DNA from: an uncultured Lachnospiraceae bacterium
GTDB lineage: Bacteria; Bacillota_A; Clostridia; Lachnospirales; Lachnospiraceae
NCBI GenBank assembly: GCA_947178085.1
Contig: CAMWWS010000225.1
Location: 1-5,129, forward strand
DNA: 5,129 nucleotides
Direction of reading: 5' to 3'
Shown here: one piece after another, positions 1 to 5,108 of the stretch
Numbering within the stretch: the first letter of the stretch is position 1
How the letters are laid out: each line of letters opens with the position of its first letter
The notes under the pieces: model-generated
Databases searched by the model: none
What the model was told of the DNA's origin: nothing
The model's input: the letters and a program-made list of their open reading frames with translations, nothing else
Translations under genes and position numbers: made by a program

Positions 1-16
1 CGAATAGGAGATGCAA

Positions 17-610
17 ATGAGCTATTTAAAGAAAATTGAATATAAAATGATACAAAAAGAATCCTTTATTGTGATTCGAAACTGTTCCAAATGTGGCAAA
101 AAGACACATTTCAAGAACACAAAAAAATTCCGCGTCAATGCCAATGGGAATAAATTGGACGTTTGGTTGATTTATCAATGTGAGCAGTGTAAGCATACGT
201 TCAACCTTGCAATTTATGAGAGGCAAAAAATTACTTCCATACCAAAGGACGAATACAAGCGTTTTTTAGACAATGATGAGCAGCTTGCAGAACTGTATGG
301 GAAAACGATAAAGCTATTTAAAAAAAACAAAGCAGTTATTGATTTAATCAGATTGCATTACGACTTTGTAAAACTGCATGAAACAACAGAAAACAGCGAT
401 TGCAGCGATCGAATTTTACTGCAAATCCATAATTCTTATGAAATAAAAGTGCGTCCCGAAAAACAAATTGCTGCGGTTTTAGGACTGTCCAAAAGTCAGG
501 TTCAAAAAATGATACAACAAGGAGAAATTGAATTGATAAATGTTACTTCTCTATGCGTTTCTGCTTTTATGAATACTGACATTTGTAATCCGTTTGGTGG
601 TATGCTATAA
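17..610 (+). CDS. DUF1062 family protein with N-terminal zinc ribbon
   Basis: The 197-residue product matches my memory of the DUF1062 family, whose members usually begin MSYLKKIEY; the function is unknown. Two CxxC pairs (C23/C26 and C55/C58) form a probable zinc ribbon around the conserved stretch NANGNKLDVWLIYQC. Residues about 145-165 (VRPEKQIAAVLGLSKSQVQ, then GEI) resemble an S4 or helix-turn-helix-like module, so nucleic-acid binding is possible but inferred. ATG 17 is preferred to ATG 11 because GGAG at 7-10 is 6 bases upstream of 17 and would abut ATG 11; the family N-terminus also begins here. The last 20 or so residues after GEIEL look unlike the family and coincide with the promoter of the next gene, so the 3' end may have been replaced by recombination. 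Any promoter lies left of the window. Family assignment is fairly sure; function is not. Confidence 0.85.
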   Translation: MSYLKKIEYKMIQKESFIVIRNCSKCGKKTHFKNTKKFRVNANGNKLDVWLIYQCEQCKHTFNLAIYERQKITSIPKDEYKRFLDNDEQLAELYGKTIKLFKKNKAVIDLIRLHYDFVKLHETTENSDCSDRILLQIHNSYEIKVRPEKQIAAVLGLSKSQVQKMIQQGEIELINVTSLCVSAFMNTDICNPFGGML

Positions 611-611
611 T
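583..611 (+). promoter_or_regulatory. Extended -10 sigma-A-type promoter for the methyltransferase unit
   Basis: TTGTAA at 583-588 is separated by 17 bases from a perfect TATAAT at 606-611. TGC directly precedes the -10 box, giving the extended TGn motif. Transcription would start near 617-619, leaving a leader of about 33 bases before ATG 651. The promoter lies within the last codons of the upstream DUF1062 gene, so the downstream genes can be expressed independently of it. This is a sequence match only. Confidence 0.7.
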
Positions 612-650
612 TTCAACATTGCTGACAGCGACAAATCGGAGAGGCATAGT

Positions 651-1301
651 ATGTTAGAAAGAATGGATATTTTCTTTGAAAACAGACTGGTAGGCTACGA
701 TGAACATATGCTTAAAAATATTGAAGGTGCAAACGAGTTTTATAAATTCACTGCTTCACAATTACCGATGGAAGCAGAAAGCGAGGTTCTTGATTTAGGT
801 TGTGGAACAGGTCTTGAATTGGAAGAATATTTCTCTCTAAATCCAAGTGCACATATTACAGGAATAGATTTGTCTGCGGCTATGTTGAATGCACTTGCAA
901 GGAAATTTCCAGATAAAGAGTTGCGTTTAATTAACGGATCTTATTTTGAAGTACCCTTTGAAAACGAAAGATATGCTGCCGTTGTATCTGTTGAATCACT
1001 GCACCACTTTACAGAAAAACAAAAAGCATCGCTTTACCGAAGACTGTTTCATACTTTGACAGCGGGCGGATATTTTATCTTGACGGATTATTTTGCGGAA
1101 ACAAGCGAACTGGAAAAGGAATACTTCGACAATCTTAAAAATTTGAAGCAAGAGCAGAATATAACAGATAATGCTTTTTATCATTATGACACACCATTGA
1201 CAGTGGAACACGAAATGGAAATATTAAGAAATTCTGGGTTTTCTGATGTTAGAATTGTGATGAATTGGGGTGCGACATATACGTTGAAAGCGATTCGATA
1301 G
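651..1301 (+). CDS. Class I SAM-dependent methyltransferase
   Basis: This 216-residue protein has the Rossmann-fold methyltransferase signature. Motif I is VLDLGCGTG at residues 46-54, the acidic ribose-binding residue is D73 in TGIDLSAAML, and the motif IV region is VVSVESLHHF at about 111-120. It is followed by a strand with GGYFILTDYF, as in Methyltransf_11/25-type enzymes. It would move a methyl group from S-adenosylmethionine to an unidentified acceptor in the cytoplasm; the acceptor cannot be inferred. ATG 651 is chosen over an in-frame ATG at 594 because GGAGAGG at 638-644 lies 6 bases upstream of it. In addition, 594 falls upstream of the predicted transcription start. The transglutaminase-like and kinase-like genes follow on the same strand without a clear terminator, so co-transcription is likely. 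Family is near certain; substrate is unknown. Confidence 0.93.
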   Translation: MLERMDIFFENRLVGYDEHMLKNIEGANEFYKFTASQLPMEAESEVLDLGCGTGLELEEYFSLNPSAHITGIDLSAAMLNALARKFPDKELRLINGSYFEVPFENERYAAVVSVESLHHFTEKQKASLYRRLFHTLTAGGYFILTDYFAETSELEKEYFDNLKNLKQEQNITDNAFYHYDTPLTVEHEMEILRNSGFSDVRIVMNWGATYTLKAIR

Positions 1302-1387
1302 TTTCCCATTTGCTGAGAAAAACAACAATAAGCACTTAGTTGCTTCTCGAAAATCATCAAATCACAATCAGAATTTACGGAGGAAAA

Positions 1388-2011
1388 ATGAACATCGTAT
1401 TATACTCAAATAAAGTAGATGAATACTTAAAACATGATGATGTAATTGATTATGAAAATGAAGCGATTGCAGAACTGGCTGATACATTATATCAAAAGGC
1501 AGATAATGAGTTTGATTTCATTAAAACAGCCTATGAATTTGTCAGAGATCAAATTTCGCATTCGGCAGATATTAATAAAGATGTCATTACATGTACAGCT
1601 TCCGAAGTGCTAAAAGCCGGTCATGGAATTTGCTTTGCGAAATCCCATTTGCTGGCTGCCCTGTTGCGCTGCAAATCTGTTCCGGCAGGATTTTGCTATC
1701 AAAAGTTAATTTTAGATGATGAAACAGCGCCTGTCCTAATCTATCATGGACTCAATGGCGTATATATCAAAGACTGCAAAAAATGGATAAGGCTTGACGC
1801 AAGAGGAAATAAAATTGGCGTGAACGCACAATTTTCCGCAGAAACAGAACAGCTTGCGTTTCCGATACGTCCGGAACTGGGAGAAGAAGATAGCTTTATA
1901 ATTTATCCTGATCCCGATAGAAAGGTATTGGAAAAATTGAGAATAAACAAAACAAGAACAGAACTTTGGAAGAATCTTCCTACGGAACTTGAATATAACA
2001 AATTGAATTAA
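1388..2011 (+). CDS. Transglutaminase-like cysteine enzyme
   Basis: This 207-residue protein carries a transglutaminase-like core (PF01841 type). The nucleophile region is AGHGICFAKSHLLAALLR with C82, preceded by the helix FDFIKTAYEFVRDQI at about residues 42-56. H120 in IYHGLNGVYI and D137 in KWIRLDARGN complete a plausible Cys-His-Asp triad in the expected order and spacing. Bacterial relatives include proteases, peptide N-glycanase-like and amide-transferring enzymes, so the reaction and substrate are open. No signal peptide or membrane segment is visible, which points to the cytoplasm. GGAGGA at 1379-1384 precedes ATG 1388 and fixes the start; an in-frame ATG at 1340 has no such site. The gene lies 86 bases after the methyltransferase and 29 bases before the kinase-like gene, so it is probably the middle gene of a three-gene unit. 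Confidence 0.9.
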   Translation: MNIVLYSNKVDEYLKHDDVIDYENEAIAELADTLYQKADNEFDFIKTAYEFVRDQISHSADINKDVITCTASEVLKAGHGICFAKSHLLAALLRCKSVPAGFCYQKLILDDETAPVLIYHGLNGVYIKDCKKWIRLDARGNKIGVNAQFSAETEQLAFPIRPELGEEDSFIIYPDPDRKVLEKLRINKTRTELWKNLPTELEYNKLN

Positions 2012-2040
2012 ATGAACTTCTGAAAATAAAAAGGAGTAAA

Positions 2041-2952
2041 ATGACAACGATCAAACTTGATTCCATAACATTCCGATTAAAAGAATTTCACGATTTTAGC
2101 TGGCTTAAAAAATACGGTAAAGCGTTTTGGTGTGTTGACGAAACCGGTTCCGGATGTATTTGCATTGGAATGGAAAATGCAGATAAAAAATATTTTTGCA
2201 AAATCGCCGGAGTAAACACAATAGAGGCAGAGGTGACGCCCGAGGAATCCGTTCAAATATTAAAAGATGCCGTTTCATTGTATGATAAGTTGAAACACCC
2301 TAATTTAGTTAAGATTGTAGAAGAATATTCATACAATGAGTTTTATGTTGTCATTTTTGAATGGGCAGATGGCGAGTGTTTATTTGATCATTGGAACTTT
2401 GAAAAATATAAAAAATATAAAACGCTTAAAAGCCCAAAGGAGAAATTTAAGGAATTACCTATTGATAAAAAGTTAAACGTGGCAGATATCTTGTTTTCTT
2501 TTTTGCAAAACGTTAACAGAAAGGGATATGTTGCCGTTGATTTTTACGATGGAAGTATTCTGTATGATTTTATAACGGACAAGACTACCATTTGCGACAT
2601 TGACCTTTTCAGAAAGGCGCCCGTTGTAAATGATAAGGGTATGGAGTGGTATGGAACAAAACGCTTCAAAGCGCCGGAAGAATACATAAAAGGCAGTATT
2701 ATTGATGAACAAACCAACATTTTTACACTTGGCGCCTTAATTTTCGAATTTTTTGGAAATTATACAGATAACGAAATAAAACAGCGGTATTTGCAAAACC
2801 GTTTTGCACCATGTTCATACAGTAATTGGCAGCTAAATGAAGAAAGTTATAAAATTGCGATAAAAGCTGTCAGTGAAGATAGAACCCAACGCTACAAAAC
2901 ATTTGAAGAATTTTTTGACGATTGGAAAAAGGCAAAGGCGAGAGACTTTTGA
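2041..2952 (+). CDS. Divergent serine/threonine protein kinase-fold protein
   Basis: The 303-residue protein follows the kinase fold from end to end. K54 in KKYFCKIAG is the VAIK-type lysine, KHPNLVKIVEEY at 85-96 is the alphaC-beta4 region, and YVVIFEWADGE at 102-112 is the hinge. The catalytic loop is VAVDFYDGSIL with D167, DID at 186-188 stands for DFG, and APE is at 211-213. R284 in SEDRTQRY is the late conserved arginine. HRD lacks His and Arg, and the loop Asn is Ser172. I recall DFYDGS and CDID-type motifs in Firmicute homologues, so these look like family traits rather than decay. It may phosphorylate protein or a small molecule, or be a pseudokinase. Residues 119-139 are a Lys-rich insert. 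AAGGAG at 2031-2036 supports the start. The gene lies 29 bases after the transglutaminase-like gene and ends beside a weak terminator. Confidence 0.86.
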   Translation: MTTIKLDSITFRLKEFHDFSWLKKYGKAFWCVDETGSGCICIGMENADKKYFCKIAGVNTIEAEVTPEESVQILKDAVSLYDKLKHPNLVKIVEEYSYNEFYVVIFEWADGECLFDHWNFEKYKKYKTLKSPKEKFKELPIDKKLNVADILFSFLQNVNRKGYVAVDFYDGSILYDFITDKTTICDIDLFRKAPVVNDKGMEWYGTKRFKAPEEYIKGSIIDEQTNIFTLGALIFEFFGNYTDNEIKQRYLQNRFAPCSYSNWQLNEESYKIAIKAVSEDRTQRYKTFEEFFDDWKKAKARDF

Positions 2953-2965
2953 GCCGCCTGTTTTT
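2936..2965 (+). terminator. Possible weak intrinsic terminator after the kinase-like gene
   Basis: AGGCG at 2936-2940 can pair with CGCCT at 2955-2959 around a 14-base loop, followed by G and five T at 2961-2965. The left arm lies in the last codons of the kinase-like gene. The stem is only 5 bp but GC-rich in an AT-rich context, and the T run is properly placed. It would end the methyltransferase-transglutaminase-kinase transcript. The short stem and long loop keep confidence low. Confidence 0.35.
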
Positions 2966-2991
2966 ATAATTGAAAACACTTCCGTTACCAT

Positions 2992-3084
2992 CTATTTAAG
3001 ATTATTCATAAAAATCGCAAATGTCTGTTCAGCAAAGCTGCTTTCTTCTTTTAAAACTTCACCGATATAATCAATTCTCTCCAA
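2992..3084 (-). pseudogene. Short leftward reading frame, probable 5' remnant of a lost gene
   Basis: Read leftward from a TTG at 3084, this encodes 30 residues beginning LERIDYIGEVLKEESS and ending FMNNLK before TAG. The amphipathic, Glu/Lys-rich helical character looks like real coding sequence and not like AT-rich noise. A good leftward promoter ends about 25 bases upstream, and a weak purine-rich site (AGAGAG) lies about 6 bases before the TTG. After the TAG the same frame continues with MVTEVFSIIKTGG into the antisense of the kinase gene. That pattern fits a truncated gene with a nonsense codon or a junction. It could instead be a genuine small peptide. I do not recognise the parent family. 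Confidence that it is a remnant is limited. Confidence 0.35.
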
Positions 3085-3109
3085 ATAACACTCTCTTTTA
3101 ACCGCCTAA

Positions 3110-3139
3110 ATTATATCATAAACGCTAAACAAGTGACAA
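3110..3139 (-). promoter_or_regulatory. Leftward sigma-A-type promoter
   Basis: On the minus strand TTGTCA (3139-3134) is followed after 18 bases by TATAAT (3115-3110), with TGA immediately before the -10 box as an extended -10 element. It points away from the peroxidase operon and toward the 30-codon reading frame. Five of six -35 bases and all six -10 bases match consensus. With no intact gene downstream it may be an orphan promoter left by a deletion. Confidence 0.55.
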
Positions 3140-3175
3140 GTTATGGTATAAAAAAGAAAAAGTTGGAAAATATAG

Positions 3176-3204
3176 TTGACAAAACAAAATAGATTGTGTA
3201 CAAT
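3176..3204 (+). promoter_or_regulatory. Sigma-A-type promoter of the peroxidase operon
   Basis: A perfect TTGACA at 3176-3181 is separated by 17 bases from TACAAT at 3199-3204, one mismatch from consensus. The start of transcription would lie near 3210-3212, about 45 bases before the peroxidase ATG. The -10 box forms the right half of a palindrome, which is a typical arrangement for repression by occlusion. This is the only strong promoter seen upstream of the three redox genes. Confidence 0.8.
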
Positions 3205-3207
3205 CTA
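3190..3207. promoter_or_regulatory. Palindromic operator, probable OhrR/MarR binding site
   Basis: TAGATTGTGTACAATCTA is a perfect 8-bp inverted repeat around a central GT. It covers the end of the promoter spacer and the whole -10 box. The core ATTGT-2-ACAAT resembles the AT-rich TACAATT/AATTGTA-type sites known for OhrR of Firmicutes. A further TACAAT at 3219-3224 starts exactly 20 bases after the first, two helical turns away. An OhrR-type gene ends the operon, so autoregulation is the natural inference. Confidence 0.65.
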
Positions 3208-3255
3208 ATTAAATTTTATACAATTAAATAGCGCACGACTAAAAGGAGGTAAGAT

Positions 3256-3729
3256 ATGGGTATTTATGATTATTCTGTAAAAGCGCAGGACGGCAGTGAA
3301 GTTTCTCTTGCAGATTATCAAGGCAAAGTTCTTTTGATTGTAAACACGGCAACAGGTTGTGGTTTTACGCCACAATATGAAGGATTACAGGACTTATATG
3401 AGAAGTATCAGACACAGGGGTTGGAGATCCTAGACTTTCCCTGTAATCAGTTTGGACATCAGGCGCCCGGAAGCGATGAAGAAATCACAGACTTCTGTCA
3501 GTCACGGTATGGCGTAACCTTTCGGCAGTTTAAGAAAATCGAGGTAAACGGAGAAGGCGAAGAACCTTTGTATACTTACTTAAAATCACAAAAGAAAGGC
3601 GTCATGGGCAATCAGATTAAATGGAATTTTACGAAATTTTTAGTTGACCGAAAAGGAAATGTCGTAGAACGTTTTGCCCCCACAGTTACACCGGAAAAGA
3701 TAGATGGACAAATAAAGGAACTGTTATAG
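3256..3729 (+). CDS. gpx: Glutathione peroxidase family protein (Cys type, probably thioredoxin-dependent)
   Basis: This complete 157-residue enzyme reduces hydrogen peroxide and organic hydroperoxides in the cytoplasm. The peroxidatic residue is C35 in NTATGCGFTPQY, encoded by TGT (3358-3360), so it is not selenocysteine. Q69 in NQFGHQAPG and W123-N124 in KWNFTKFL complete the catalytic tetrad. C63 lies in FPCNQFG. C81 in EITDFCQSRYG sits where thioredoxin-dependent members keep their resolving Cys, so thioredoxin rather than glutathione is the likely reductant (family knowledge). Length and end match bacterial BsaA/GpxA-type proteins. AAGGAGGT at 3243-3250 precedes ATG 3256 with ideal spacing. 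It is the first gene of an operon with a flavodoxin-like gene 25 bases downstream and an OhrR-type regulator, under a promoter overlapped by a probable OhrR operator. Confidence 0.97.
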   Translation: MGIYDYSVKAQDGSEVSLADYQGKVLLIVNTATGCGFTPQYEGLQDLYEKYQTQGLEILDFPCNQFGHQAPGSDEEITDFCQSRYGVTFRQFKKIEVNGEGEEPLYTYLKSQKKGVMGNQIKWNFTKFLVDRKGNVVERFAPTVTPEKIDGQIKELL

Positions 3730-3754
3730 AATAAAAAAGTGAGAGGATGCAGGC

Positions 3755-4162
3755 ATGAAAGTAGAAGTAAGATATTATACAAGATCAGGAAATACAAAAA
3801 AGCTGGCAGAAGCAATTGCAAAAGCAGTTGGAGTAGAGGCAAAGACCGTTGATGAACCGCTTCGGGAGGATGTTGACATATTGTTTCTCGGCAGCTCGGT
3901 CTATGCATATGGAGTAGACGACAATGTTAAAAATTTTATTTCATATATTAATGTACAAGTAGGTAAAGTTGTAAATTTCAGTACGGCTGCGTTAGTAAAA
4001 TCGACCTATAAGCAGGTAGGAAAGCTCCTTGCAAAAAAAGGAATTAAGCAGGCAGAAGAAGAGTTTTACTGTAAAGGTTCTTTTGGCCCCATGCATAAAG
4101 GTAAACCGGATGAAAAGGATTGTATGGCGGCTGCAGTATTTGCAAAAAAAGTCATATCGTGA
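3755..4162 (+). CDS. Short flavodoxin-like protein
   Basis: The 135-residue product begins with a flavodoxin FMN-phosphate loop, YYTRSGNTKKLAEAIA (residues 7-22), followed by the beta3 strand DILFLGSSVYAYGVDDNVKNFI at 41-62. The C-terminal FYCKGSFGPMHKGKPDEKD with C106 and C123 is typical of short clostridial flavodoxin-family proteins that act in redox reactions. It probably binds FMN and transfers electrons in the cytoplasm. The partner is unknown; linkage to the peroxidase suggests a part in peroxide defence or repair, which is inference. GAGAGGA at 3741-3747 lies 7 bases before ATG 3755. The gene follows the peroxidase by 25 bases and precedes the regulator by 37, with no terminator or new promoter seen, so all three are probably co-transcribed. 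Its length is near the lower end for flavodoxins, but the fold appears complete. Confidence 0.88.
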   Translation: MKVEVRYYTRSGNTKKLAEAIAKAVGVEAKTVDEPLREDVDILFLGSSVYAYGVDDNVKNFISYINVQVGKVVNFSTAALVKSTYKQVGKLLAKKGIKQAEEEFYCKGSFGPMHKGKPDEKDCMAAAVFAKKVIS

Positions 4163-4199
4163 TAAATTATGTAGCATAAAATGATATTGGGGGATTGCT

Positions 4200-4637
4200 A
4201 TGCAAAAAAATAAATACGACTGCTTAAAACTTGAAAATCAGTTATGCTTTCCGCTTTACGCTTGTTCCAAAGAAGTAATAAGAAGATATAAACCGTATCT
4301 TGATAAGCTTGATCTGACGTATACCCAGTATATTGCAATGATGGTAATGTGGGAGAAAAAAGAGGTAACTGTCAAGGAGCTTGGAGAATGTCTTTATCTG
4401 GATTCGGGTACGCTCACACCTCTGTTAAAGAAACTGGAGGAAAAAAATTATGTGATACGGAACCGATCGAAAGAAGATGAACGGAATCTGATCATTTCCG
4501 TTACAGAGGAAGGAGAGCGTCTAAAGGAACAGGCAGTTCAGATACCTAAGAGCCTGAGCGCTTGTGTTAATATGGAACCGCAGGAGGCGCAGCAGCTATA
4601 CCAGCTTCTGTACAAGCTGCTTGATGGGTTATCTTAA
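4200..4637 (+). CDS. ohrR: OhrR-type MarR family organic-peroxide sensor/repressor
   Basis: This 145-residue winged-helix protein aligns from memory with Bacillus subtilis OhrR. KLENQLCFPLYA gives C16, equivalent to reactive C15, and Y20, Y30 and Y41 match the tyrosines around that thiol. The winged helix follows: VKELGECLYLDSGTLTPLLKKLEEK (about 58-82) is the recognition region, and RSKEDERNLIISVTEEG (89-105) is the wing with its DxR motif. C122 in SLSACVN lies 106 residues after C16, close to the resolving Cys spacing of 2-Cys OhrR such as that of Xanthomonas, so disulfide-type sensing is possible. C8, C22 and C64 are extra cysteines. Reduced protein would bind the palindrome at 3190-3207 and repress the operon; peroxide would release it. 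GGGGGA at 4189-4194 is the ribosome site. It is the last gene of the redox operon, with no strong terminator visible. Confidence 0.93.
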   Translation: MQKNKYDCLKLENQLCFPLYACSKEVIRRYKPYLDKLDLTYTQYIAMMVMWEKKEVTVKELGECLYLDSGTLTPLLKKLEEKNYVIRNRSKEDERNLIISVTEEGERLKEQAVQIPKSLSACVNMEPQEAQQLYQLLYKLLDGLS

Positions 4638-4661
4638 TATAAAAATGAATTATTATATTGA

Positions 4662-4736
4662 TTGAAAAACGTGAAGAAGGCAGACATCGGCGATGCATGG
4701 GATGTGCTACAAAGAGTCTTTATGAAGACTCCATAG
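4662..4736 (+). pseudogene. GNAT-acetyltransferase-like N-terminal fragment
   Basis: A frame read from TTG 4662 or GTG 4671 to TAG 4734-4736 contains VKKADIGDAWDVLQ followed by RVFMKTP. This has the look of the first strand and helix of GNAT acetyltransferases (pattern like IRKAxxxDIxxAxxVL..vF). Only about 21-24 codons remain. No ribosome site is seen, and the fragment runs into the 3' end of the leftward membrane-protein gene. It is best explained as a remnant left by a deletion or rearrangement between the redox operon and the right-hand gene. A chance open frame cannot be excluded. Confidence 0.35.
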
Positions 4737-5108
4737 AAATCTCAAGTTACCCAGAACCAACGCGAACAAAACAAGGATTTGACCTCCTGTTATTACCGGA
4801 GAGCATCTAACTACGGGACGCTTGCGTTCCGGTGCATATCCCACGATGATCCTGTCGCCGATTATTTCACCATAAGAAATTTCCACTTTTGCCTTTGCCA
4901 CTGCCTTGCCTTGTTCCATTACAACCACCCGTACACGACGCGAAGTGCTGGGTTGTATGTACGCCTCCCGTAGTTCATATGCAGATTTATGGGGAAGGTA
5001 ATGAAACAAATAGGTGCGGTTATTTACCAGAAACACGATCAGCAAAAGAAGGATACTGGTTATGATATTATTTTTGATTGCTTTTATCGTTTTTTCATCA
5101 TTCCACAT
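4707..5108 (-). CDS. Unrecognised small protein with two predicted membrane segments
   Basis: I do not recognise this 133-residue protein. The N-terminal tail (about 1-13) is charged. A hydrophobic segment at 15-28 (IITSILLLLIVFLV) and a second at about 105-126 (ILVLFALVLGNLRFLW) would span the membrane. The loop between them, about 75 residues, is rich in Arg, Lys and Val and contains beta-like stretches such as RRVRVVVMEQGKAVAKAKVEISYGE. Positive-inside expectation would put that Arg-rich loop in the cytoplasm, which is inference. ATG 5108-5106 has GGAG at 5122-5119, 10 bases away, longer than ideal. No stop precedes it in frame to the window edge, so the true start could lie outside. The gene is convergent with the regulator gene and richer in G+C than the left block. 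Coding is likely, function unknown. Confidence 0.65.
   Translation of the reverse strand: MWNDEKTIKAIKNNIITSILLLLIVFLVNNRTYLFHYLPHKSAYELREAYIQPSTSRRVRVVVMEQGKAVAKAKVEISYGEIIGDRIIVGYAPERKRPVVRCSPVITGGQILVLFALVLGNLRFLWSLHKDSL
4714..4731. repeat. Short perfect inverted repeat near convergent gene ends
   Basis: GAGTCTT (4714-4720) and AAGACTC (4725-4731) form a perfect 7-bp stem with a TATG loop. It lies between the ends of the convergent regulator and membrane-protein genes, overlapping the last codons of the latter. Neither strand has a good T run after it, so a terminator or transcript-end hairpin is possible but weak. Confidence 0.35.

Larger units (their letters stand above)
2953..3255. other. 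Gene-free interval with back-to-back promoters and a gene remnant
   Basis: This interval of about 300 bases holds no full gene. From left to right it contains the T run of a weak terminator, a short leftward reading frame that looks like a gene fragment, and the promoter of that fragment. The strong rightward promoter and palindrome of the peroxidase operon follow. The two -35 boxes lie back to back about 37 bases apart. No structural RNA or riboswitch pattern was recognised. The + strand reading frame that overlaps the kinase gene end and continues to 3070 has no ribosome site and is treated as a chance frame. Confidence 0.6.

Noticed and set aside
11..16. ATG at 11 as start of the DUF1062 gene
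   Set aside because: The GGAG site directly abuts it, while ATG 17 has proper spacing and matches the family N-terminus.
594..650. Longer N-terminus for the methyltransferase from ATG 594
   Set aside because: It would begin upstream of the predicted transcription start, has no ribosome site, and encodes residues without family character.
1330..1345. AAGCA/TGCTT inverted repeat between the methyltransferase and transglutaminase genes as a terminator
   Set aside because: The stem is only 5 bp and no T run follows, so read-through is expected.
1340..1368. TTGCTT-17-CACAAT as a separate promoter for the transglutaminase-like gene
   Set aside because: Only three of six -35 and four of six -10 bases match; chance similarity in AT-rich DNA is likely.
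2873..3070. A 65-codon + strand frame starting inside the kinase gene
   Set aside because: It overlaps the kinase gene in another frame, has no ribosome site, and its tail is antisense to the leftward remnant.
3358..3360. Selenocysteine at the peroxidase active site
   Set aside because: The codon is TGT, an ordinary cysteine, so no recoding is needed.
4591..4621. AGCAGCT/AGCTGCT inverted repeat near the end of the OhrR gene as a terminator
   Set aside because: It lies within coding sequence with a 17-base loop and no T run; it reflects Gln/Leu codons of a helix.
4636..4659. AATATAA/TTATATT inverted repeat after the OhrR gene as a terminator
   Set aside because: The stem is A-T only and too weak to be convincing.
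4779..4973. A 64-codon + strand frame at the right end
   Set aside because: It is antisense to the better supported leftward gene and shows Cys/His/Tyr-rich composition typical of shadow frames.
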